Of a stretch of 64,000 bases of DNA, positions 57,621 to 64,000 are shown piece by piece (the stretch's first letter is position 1; every line of letters begins with the position of its first letter). The stretch is taken from the NCBI RefSeq assembly GCF_008629675.1, contig NZ_VWOX01000001.1:1-64000 (forward strand). The letters are read 5' to 3'. The DNA is from Roseiconus nitratireducens (lineage in GTDB: Bacteria > Planctomycetota > Planctomycetia > Pirellulales > Pirellulaceae). Position numbers and translations under genes: made by a program. Under the pieces are notes generated by a model. The model saw only the letters and a list, made by a program, of their open reading frames with translations. It was not told the origin of the DNA and ran no database searches.

Positions 57621-60092
57621 TCACGATCCGTCACCACCGGTCGGCTGCTTGGACGATATACGGGATCGAATCTGGTTGAAAAGCTGGTCGGTGGTCGCCA
57701 TCTGAACCAGCTGCGCGCTGAATCCGTCGCTCGGTTCGGTCAGTCGCGGCGTCGGACGCCGTGGGTCGTTTCGCAGATAAGCCCGAGCCAACAAACTTTC
57801 CAAGGCAGCGATCGTCTGGGGCGAGCGAACATCGCGCCCCGAATCCCAGCGACTGAGGATCAATTCCACCGCTTGATCCAGGAAGCGACTGGCGCGTCGG
57901 CGTTCGACCCCCAGCCACCAGGCGGTCGGCGCCGTGGAAACCATGGACGCAAACCGCTTGGGCAAATTGTCATCGGTTTGGTACCGACGCCACTCGCCAA
58001 TCAGGGCCGCCCGACGAGCGCGTTGAGTCAATGTCGGATCGGGTAGCAGGTCGCCCGCAAGAATCTCTTCCGCATCAAGCTCTTCCGAATTCAGCCGAGA
58101 TTGGATCGCCGGCGCCGCAATCGCGTCCGCCGCTTCGGCAATCGTCCACAGTCGATTGAAGTCTGCTTTGCCCGCAATCGCCTGCTGACGGGTTTCCCTT
58201 GCCCATTTGCGCAGCACACGCAAGGCCAGCAGGTCACGTCGCGTGTCGCCCTCTTCTGAAGAATGGCTGGAATCTGCTGCGGACGTTGCTGATGGTGCAG
58301 CGGAACCCGGGGGAGCCTCCAGAGGTCGCCAAGTGCGCCGAAGCCAACCGGCCAACTCCGATATCATGACGTGCTCGCCCAGCGCTCGTTCATCCGCTAG
58401 TTCGGCCTCCAAGCGGTCGTCAAAACGAGTCCAGTCACTGGTCCCAGATTCTCTCCAGACATGGTGTTCCGCCGACGCAAGGATCTGCATCGGAGCCCTG
58501 TCTGACGCCGGGGAGGCAAGCTCCGTGGCAAACATTTCGTTGCGCCACTGGGATCGCTCCGGCGGTGTCGTCAGCCAGCGAAAGCCCAGGATCAGCACGT
58601 ACGGAAGGAGCACCGCGGCAACCATGTAGGCAATGAAGCGGTTGACGTAGGCGCGATCCACGTCGCCTCGCATCCAACGCGGTGTCAGGTGCCAACTTCC
58701 GACCAACAGCACCGGGACGGAGAACAACAGCACCCAGGCGCTCTTTTGGTAGAACTCAAACAGCAACGCCAGCGCGAAGAAACTCAGGCTGACGAACACC
58801 GGGGCCGCAAAGAAAGCCAGGATCGGACGCGGTGACCACTGGGATACCAATTGACCCACCGCAAAGCTGAATAACACCGCTGCGATCAAGCCCGATCGGC
58901 CGAAGGAATCGTTCGTTGATCCGATCGTCGCGACCACCACGATAATCGCCAGCAGCGCCAACAACGTTGCCGTCAGTGTGGGCAGCAGTCGCGTCCACCA
59001 GACCAGGGTCGGCGAAATCCCACGGTCGGAAAGGTACTGACAACGTTGACGTACCGAATCGCTGTAAAAGGTGATCGATCCAATCGTCAACAGCGACGTG
59101 GATATCAGAGAAACCGCAAGAAACACTCCGGGACGGTCGATGCCTGCCTCGTTCGCGGAAAAAATCTTCACCGCCGCCACGACGACCAGCAGCAGCAAGA
59201 TGGCTAGGGGCCAGCGGATGGGATGAACTGCCATCCACAACATCGCCGCAAACTTCGAGGGTCGGCCGAAACTGAGTGAAGATCCGTACCAGGAAGCCGC
59301 TCGCGGCGGGTGATACGCATTGGCCGGAGGTCGCTTTGGGAGTTTTCTGATGCGGTTCACCTCCGGTCCGGTCAAGCGGTGTCGTGCGGCTAGTTGGTTG
59401 ATCACGAAAATCAGCAAGGCGGTGATAATCGCTAATCCGACCATCGCCCATCGCTGGGCGTCGCTCAGCAAGCCGATCGGCGATGATCGGTCAGGTCCGA
59501 GCACCCGGTCCGTTGCCCAGCCGAATGAGGTGACGACGATCGCGATGGCCGGCATCACCGCCAGCAATGCGGTGATGGGGGAGCGAAACAGGTAGGCGCA
59601 AATGAAACTGCAGAACAAGAACATCAAGCTGACCGCCACGACCATCAACGCGTAAAGGCTGAACGGTTCGGCCAGATTGTGCGACCTGCGGAGCAACTCG
59701 ATTTGCGAATCGGAGAGCGCCAGCCACTGGATCATCAACCCGATCGATGCCAGGATCCAGGTCATTCCGAGTGCCGCCGCCGCAACGACCAGCTTGCTCA
59801 TCGAAACCGAAAGCCAGTCCGCCGGCAGGCAACGCAGCCAAGCCAAGGAACCACTTTCTTCTTCGCCACCGATCAGCAGTGCCGGGGCGCCGTAGGCCAG
59901 CAGCATCGGCAAGAGGATCCAGATGCTCTGGGCAATTCCCCATCGCGCCGTGACATCCATGCGAGACGATCCGACGACCAGCAACAACATCAGGTTAAAC
60001 ACGACGATCGCGATCGCCACCGCGATCGGAAGCGGTGCGAGGATTCGAGCGTCCTTCCAGGCCAACCGTTGAAACACCTTTGCGTTCATCAT
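57621..60092 (-). CDS. ABC transporter permease
   Basis: The 823-residue protein has about 12 hydrophobic helices in two blocks (about residues 17-240 and 290-510), separated by short loops, and a soluble C-terminal region of about 300 residues. It is the last gene of the GntR-ATPase-permease operon, 42 bases after the ATPase. It resembles ABC-2-type exporters with an unusually large C-terminal extension. Substrate unknown; related YtrA-controlled exporters in Gram-positives respond to envelope-active antibiotics. Confidence 0.85.
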   Translation of the reverse strand: MMNAKVFQRLAWKDARILAPLPIAVAIAIVVFNLMLLLVVGSSRMDVTARWGIAQSIWILLPMLLAYGAPALLIGGEEESGSLAWLRCLPADWLSVSMSKLVVAAAALGMTWILASIGLMIQWLALSDSQIELLRRSHNLAEPFSLYALMVVAVSLMFLFCSFICAYLFRSPITALLAVMPAIAIVVTSFGWATDRVLGPDRSSPIGLLSDAQRWAMVGLAIITALLIFVINQLAARHRLTGPEVNRIRKLPKRPPANAYHPPRAASWYGSSLSFGRPSKFAAMLWMAVHPIRWPLAILLLLVVVAAVKIFSANEAGIDRPGVFLAVSLISTSLLTIGSITFYSDSVRQRCQYLSDRGISPTLVWWTRLLPTLTATLLALLAIIVVVATIGSTNDSFGRSGLIAAVLFSFAVGQLVSQWSPRPILAFFAAPVFVSLSFFALALLFEFYQKSAWVLLFSVPVLLVGSWHLTPRWMRGDVDRAYVNRFIAYMVAAVLLPYVLILGFRWLTTPPERSQWRNEMFATELASPASDRAPMQILASAEHHVWRESGTSDWTRFDDRLEAELADERALGEHVMISELAGWLRRTWRPLEAPPGSAAPSATSAADSSHSSEEGDTRRDLLALRVLRKWARETRQQAIAGKADFNRLWTIAEAADAIAAPAIQSRLNSEELDAEEILAGDLLPDPTLTQRARRAALIGEWRRYQTDDNLPKRFASMVSTAPTAWWLGVERRRASRFLDQAVELILSRWDSGRDVRSPQTIAALESLLARAYLRNDPRRPTPRLTEPSDGFSAQLVQMATTDQLFNQIRSRISSKQPTGGDGS

Positions 60093-60134
60093 GCACCTAC
60101 CCGATTTTCAGATGTTGAACGTTTCTTATCACCA

Positions 60135-61082
60135 TCATGCCGACGCCAGCGGTCCGGTGGTCGGTTGCGTCGCCGCCTCACTTTGCCATGCGGAATCCGG
60201 ACGCGTCTCGCAGACGGCAACGAAAACCTCCTCCAACGATGCCGGACGGGCGTCAGCGGATAAAACGCCGGATTGTTCCCCGTAGTCACTTCGCCAATCG
60301 TCGGCCGCCTCCCGAACGACCCATCGCATCTGACGTCCGTTGCGTGATTCCGAAAGGACGTCCCCACGCGGTGGAACCACCGTCGCGTCGCCGTGTTCCA
60401 GCGTGGCGGTGATCACCAGCGTGTTGTCTCGCAAGGCCTGCAGCGGTTGAACGAGTTTGAGGCGGCCCTGGTGGAGGATGCCCACCCAATCGGCCACCCG
60501 CTCCACTTCGTTGATCTGGTGGCTGGAAAGCAACACGCTGCGTCCCAGTGCCGCGCGGTCGACCATCGACTCGAGGAACTGCCGGCGAACCATCGGGTCC
60601 AGCCCGCTGGTCGGCTCATCCAGAATCAGCAGTTCGGGATCGTGGGCCGTTGCCAACGCCAAAGCCACCTTCGCGCGCTGTCCCTTGCTGAGGTGCTTCA
60701 GTTTGACGTTCGGCGGGACTTCAAAGCCCATCAACGCTTCCGAATAGCGGTTGGCAAATTGGTCGTCATAGAACGCCGAAGTGAACCAGCCGATCTCGTC
60801 GGCCGTCATCCATTCGTACATCGATGGCGAATCGGAAACGTAACCGGTCCGTTGGCGAATCGCTTGGCCGTCTCGCAAACAGGACAGACCCAGCACCGTG
60901 GCGGAACCCGAATCCGGACGGATCAATCCCGTCAGCACGCGAATCAGGGTGGTCTTCCCGGCGCCATTTTCGCCCAGCAAGGCAAACACCTGACCCTTCG
61001 GAATCTCCAAAGACACGTTGATCAACGCCTGCTGACGTCCAAACGAATGGCTGACGTTCTCGATGGAAACGATAGAGTTCAT
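60135..61082 (-). CDS. ABC transporter ATP-binding protein
   Basis: The 315-residue ATPase has Walker A GENGAGKTT (38-46), signature HLSKGQRAKVALA, Walker B LLILDEPTSGLDP and the H-loop SSHQINEVER. Length is greater than a bare ATPase because of a C-terminal extension from about residue 230. It should energise the permease encoded next. Operon order GntR, ATPase, permease. Confidence 0.93.
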   Translation of the reverse strand: MNSIVSIENVSHSFGRQQALINVSLEIPKGQVFALLGENGAGKTTLIRVLTGLIRPDSGSATVLGLSCLRDGQAIRQRTGYVSDSPSMYEWMTADEIGWFTSAFYDDQFANRYSEALMGFEVPPNVKLKHLSKGQRAKVALALATAHDPELLILDEPTSGLDPMVRRQFLESMVDRAALGRSVLLSSHQINEVERVADWVGILHQGRLKLVQPLQALRDNTLVITATLEHGDATVVPPRGDVLSESRNGRQMRWVVREAADDWRSDYGEQSGVLSADARPASLEEVFVAVCETRPDSAWQSEAATQPTTGPLASA

Positions 61083-61121
61083 GTCGCGCGTCCTGAAAAG
61101 AAAGTGAGTTGAGTAGCGCCC

Positions 61122-61532
61122 CTAGGCTTCGCGAGATTTGCCGTTGCCGATCAGGCTGCTTTGTCGTTGCAACTCCATTTCGAAAACCTCGCGGAGTTCA
61201 TCGGCGGTCATCCCGCCGGCAAGCGCGTCGGCCAAGGCTCGGCGCACGCCATCGGCGACCAGAGCATTGCGTGCCTTGGTGCAGCGATTGATCGCGTCGC
61301 GACGGACGATCATTCCGCGTCCTCGCAGCGGTTCCAAAACGTGATCCGCTTGGAGTTCCTGGTAGGCTCGCGCGATCGTGTTGGAATTGATTGCCAATTG
61401 GCTGGCCAATTGGCGGACGCTGGGAACCCGCTGGCCACCGACCAGGATCCCGTCGGCGACGGCCAGCTTGACCTGGCGGACGATCTGTTCGTAGATCGGA
61501 ACCGCCCCATCAGTGTCGATCGAAAAATACAT
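61122..61532 (-). CDS. GntR-family (YtrA-like) transcriptional regulator
   Basis: The 136-residue short GntR protein of the YtrA subfamily has a winged helix (PIYEQIVRQVKLAVADGILVGGQRVPSVRQLASQLAINSNTIARAYQELQADHVLEPLRGRGMIV) and a short C-terminal helical region for dimerisation. It precedes the ATPase and permease genes by 39 bases. A perfect palindrome 34 bases upstream is its likely operator, so it probably represses its own operon; the inducer is unknown. Confidence 0.9.
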   Translation of the reverse strand: MYFSIDTDGAVPIYEQIVRQVKLAVADGILVGGQRVPSVRQLASQLAINSNTIARAYQELQADHVLEPLRGRGMIVRRDAINRCTKARNALVADGVRRALADALAGGMTADELREVFEMELQRQSSLIGNGKSREA

Positions 61533-61565
61533 GTGTGACCCACGCCGGTGAAAGAAGCGTCTTCG

Positions 61566-61589
61566 GGTGTACCGCTGTCATGGTACACC
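61566..61589. promoter_or_regulatory. YtrA-type palindromic operator
   Basis: GGTGTACC and its exact complement GGTACACC are separated by eight bases (GCTGTCAT). The arms match the GTGTAC half-sites known for YtrA regulators, and the site lies upstream of the GntR gene start at 61532. Confidence 0.8.
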
Positions 61590-61643
61590 AGATCGCGTGG
61601 CGGTCAAGCTTTTTTTGATCGGTCCGTGCGAGATTTCCCGCCG

Positions 61644-62594
61644 CTACGGCTCCGCGACTTCATCCGCCGTCGGCTCCCAATGCAATGCGGCGATCGGACT
61701 GCCATCGATCAGCCGTGCTGCAACCACGAACATCAGCAGGATGATCGGCAGGGCGATCGGCAGCAGGACGCCAAAGAGGACGCAACAAAGACCGACCACG
61801 ACCATGGTGATGATCGTCATCAAGAAAGAGGTCATCGTGTTCGGGCCGGTCATCCACCAGGCCACTCGAAACACGCGTTTGCTCGCATCGAGTCGCATCG
61901 AGAGTGGAAACAGCGGCCAAAACCGGGTCAGCAGGAACACGCCGGCTCCAAATACCAAGGACGATGCCAGCACATAGATCGGGATCCGTGCGGCCAAGTT
62001 CGGCATCGTCTCGGCCGATCGAATCGCCATCACCAACGCGGCGATCAGCAGCGCGGCGATTGCCGACGCAAGCGTCACCACAACCAGCAGTGCGACAAAG
62101 CTCCGGCCTTGGGGAATCGCCCATTGCGTCCAACGCAACGGTTGTGGCGCCCTGTCATCCGGGCCCGCATCGCAGACAGCCTGGCTTAGCCGGATGCCGA
62201 CCCACAGGGCGTACGTCAGGATCAGCAATGCGACGGGTGCCAGCGCCACGCCGCCGGCGATGGCCGCCGCCCCGTCACGTTCGGCCAAGCCGTCCAGATA
62301 GACCAGCGGTACCAGGATTCCCAAGAACACGATGACCGTCGGCAACAGGAACGGCAACAGCAGCGGACGGCGACGCTCCGTGAAGACCAAACGTGTTTCG
62401 GCCAATACCGTCTCAATCGGAATTCGGCGGAACGTTTTCGGAATCTTGATCGGTCGGACGGGCACGTTGGGCGACCGATCTTGCGCCACGAACTCCGTCT
62501 CGCAAGCAGGACAAATGGCTCGCTTGCCGGCCGCTTCGGCGGGCAGTTCCAGCTCTCGCTGACAAGACGGACAACGCTGGTGAAAGGTGGTCAT
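61644..62594 (-). CDS. Multi-pass membrane protein with N-terminal zinc ribbon
   Basis: The 316-residue protein starts with a CxxC zinc ribbon (RCPSC at 8-11 region, then ICPAC at about 27), a linker, and about six helices. No catalytic motif is visible. Zinc-ribbon plus helices is a frequent planctomycete architecture. Its stop precedes the GntR operon by about 110 bases on the same strand, but the operator palindrome separates them; it may be the upstream unit. Function unknown. Confidence 0.75.
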   Translation of the reverse strand: MTTFHQRCPSCQRELELPAEAAGKRAICPACETEFVAQDRSPNVPVRPIKIPKTFRRIPIETVLAETRLVFTERRRPLLLPFLLPTVIVFLGILVPLVYLDGLAERDGAAAIAGGVALAPVALLILTYALWVGIRLSQAVCDAGPDDRAPQPLRWTQWAIPQGRSFVALLVVVTLASAIAALLIAALVMAIRSAETMPNLAARIPIYVLASSLVFGAGVFLLTRFWPLFPLSMRLDASKRVFRVAWWMTGPNTMTSFLMTIITMVVVGLCCVLFGVLLPIALPIILLMFVVAARLIDGSPIAALHWEPTADEVAEP

Positions 62595-62634
62595 GTCTTA
62601 TTTCCTATTCAGCGATCGGGCTTCCGCGGCAGGT

Positions 62635-64000
62635 TCAACGGGCACTGCGGAACACGATGGCCAGGATCAGTAGGCCGAGCGCGACGGCATCGGCCGATCG
62701 GAGCCGGTCGCTCGTGGCACTCCGCCGCAGGTAGTCCAGCAGCCGGCCGCTCGGGCACCCCATCCGGCAAAACCCCATCGGCACAAATGCCGAGAATACC
62801 AGGGTAGCGATCGCGAAGGCGATGGCGGTCCAGGGAGCGATGCGGAACAGGTACGCATGGAAAGGCTCCCAGCCGGACAGATCGACCGACGGAGTCAGTA
62901 GCAGTGCGACGTAGGCCGATGCCAGCAACAGACCTGGCAGTCGCCGCAGCCAACGCGAAGTTTGGCGGGAAAGTTGGACGTGGCGGCGCGACGTCCGTGA
63001 GGGTCTGGCCCACTGCTGCAGGGCGCCGTGCGGGCACAGGTGGTTGCAATACGGATTCGACTTGCCCAGCGGCGGTGACAGCAACGCAACGGCTGCCAAG
63101 GCTCCCAGACCTGGCGCAAGTTGCCAGGCGATTCCTTCGGCGCTCCACCCGGCGACCAACGCCAACGAGATCAGGTTGCCGGACCACAGGCCCACGATGA
63201 CGATCACCAGCATCAGCCAAAGTTTTCGAAAACGTGCGTTGCGGAATCCGCCCCAGTGTCGCACCGGCGGGATCGCCAGCAACAATGCCACGCACGCCAG
63301 GTCCGAAGGGGACCAGCGGATTTTCGGAGGCCGCAGCGATCGCCACCACGGGTGATCCCAACGTGATCGAGCCGTCGATTGAGCCCGGGACCGGTCCCGC
63401 TGTTGCAGTTGTGCCGCCGAGCGAACAAGCGTTTTGGCGATCGCCATGCTGGTCATCGTCGCGCCCGAAACACCCTCCACGCCGGCGGACTGCAAATCCA
63501 TCGCGGCGAGCTGGCCGATCGTCTTGCCTTGGAAACGCTTCCAGAATCCGTACTCGGTTCGGCAATACCGCACGTAGGGTTCGTTGTCGTAGGAAGATCG
63601 AATCACGATCTTGCCGACGACCGGAGGTGCCGATTGCGTGCCGGACTGGTCGGCTTGCACGGAGCCGGGTGCCTCGTCGGGTCGCGTGCCGGGCACCTCC
63701 GTGGGGCTCGTCGGGCTGGGTGTCGTTTGCGGATCCAGCCGGATCAGCAACTCGGTGGGACCCTGGTAGCCGGCAAGGTCATCGCAAAGCGGACCGGTTC
63801 GAACGACGCGACCAAGCAGGTTGCCACGTTCGTCCATCGCGAGGATGCGGTCCTGTGCCCGACGAGTTTCCGCGACGGTTTCAAACCAGGGTTGCAGTTC
63901 GTCGGCGGTCACCGCTTTGGGAAATACCAATGAGGGTCGGTCACCGCCCATCCGTCTCAAGACGCCTTCGGCCAAGGCCAGGGAGGTCAGCGTCGCGCCG
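62635..64000 (-). CDS. FMN-binding/ferredoxin-like membrane protein, truncated at window edge
   Basis: Partial: the reading frame runs off the right edge (the first visible codons read GATLTSLALAEGVL). Two FMN-binding type motifs are seen: that GAT at the very edge and VSGATMTSMAIA about 170 residues on. Helices follow, then two cysteine pairs, YCNHLCPHG and FCRMGCPSG, in a NapH/NosR-like polyferredoxin layout. Such proteins transfer electrons from quinol or ferredoxin to periplasmic reductases or Rnf-type complexes. The partners lie outside the window, so the role is unclear. The stop is 40 bases before the zinc-ribbon gene start. Confidence 0.8.
   Translation of the reverse strand, partial: GATLTSLALAEGVLRRMGGDRPSLVFPKAVTADELQPWFETVAETRRAQDRILAMDERGNLLGRVVRTGPLCDDLAGYQGPTELLIRLDPQTTPSPTSPTEVPGTRPDEAPGSVQADQSGTQSAPPVVGKIVIRSSYDNEPYVRYCRTEYGFWKRFQGKTIGQLAAMDLQSAGVEGVSGATMTSMAIAKTLVRSAAQLQQRDRSRAQSTARSRWDHPWWRSLRPPKIRWSPSDLACVALLLAIPPVRHWGGFRNARFRKLWLMLVIVIVGLWSGNLISLALVAGWSAEGIAWQLAPGLGALAAVALLSPPLGKSNPYCNHLCPHGALQQWARPSRTSRRHVQLSRQTSRWLRRLPGLLLASAYVALLLTPSVDLSGWEPFHAYLFRIAPWTAIAFAIATLVFSAFVPMGFCRMGCPSGRLLDYLRRSATSDRLRSADAVALGLLILAIVFRSAR

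Overview
The window looks like a chromosomal stretch from a Planctomycetota bacterium of the Pirellulaceae type (Rhodopirellula/Stieleria/Rubripirellula-like). Reasons: GC-rich DNA; a DUF1559 prepilin-like protein with the H-x9-DG motif; DUF1553 (PSD1/planctomycete cytochrome) and DUF1501 proteins in tandem; two PVC-type heme-binding CxxCH proteins; a secreted sulfatase; an ECF sigma factor overlapping a Ser/Thr kinase-TPR gene; an MfnB-like protein of the archaeal-type C1 cofactor pathway. No rRNA, tRNA, CRISPR array or prophage was recognised. Most calls come from reading motifs by eye, without database searches.

Layout. 1-1466: a miniature repeat end, a two-copy fused membrane protein and a REP-associated tyrosine transposase (RAYT) element whose end forms the stop codon of comM. 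1464-8568: comM, then a molybdenum-hydroxylase group (XdhC-like, MobA/MocA-like, Tat-type large subunit, 2Fe-2S small subunit) with a 165-bp tandem repeat inside it, then a small lipoprotein. 8922-16005: DUF1559 protein, a Cys-rich secreted protein, and a translationally coupled pair: a membrane pentaheme cytochrome c with TPRs and a CRTAC1/FG-GAP protein. 16335-29268: housekeeping and hypothetical genes (acyltransferase, TraB-like, mfnB-like, RNase D, sulfatase, C25-type peptidase, pdxA, membrane protein). 29741-33282: ECF sigma factor and kinase. 33500-39153: two tandem-USP proteins, a small c-type cytochrome, a CBS protein, two methyltransferases and a cation/Ca2+ exchanger, which resemble a stress/redox neighbourhood. 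39241-41009: DUF72 and ThiD. 41242-54636: a large extracytoplasmic block of DUF1501, DUF1553, two PVC-type cytochromes and a ceramidase-like hydrolase. 54673-64000: SRAP protein, TrkH, a GntR-ABC operon with a clear palindromic operator, a zinc-ribbon membrane protein and an edge-truncated FMN-binding/ferredoxin-like membrane protein.

The most distinctive features are the b-type-like membrane domain fused to a pentaheme cytochrome and TPRs, coupled to a CRTAC1 protein; the single-heme cytochrome block at 41-55 kb; the USP-cytochrome-CBS operon; and the RAYT element and its miniature derivative.
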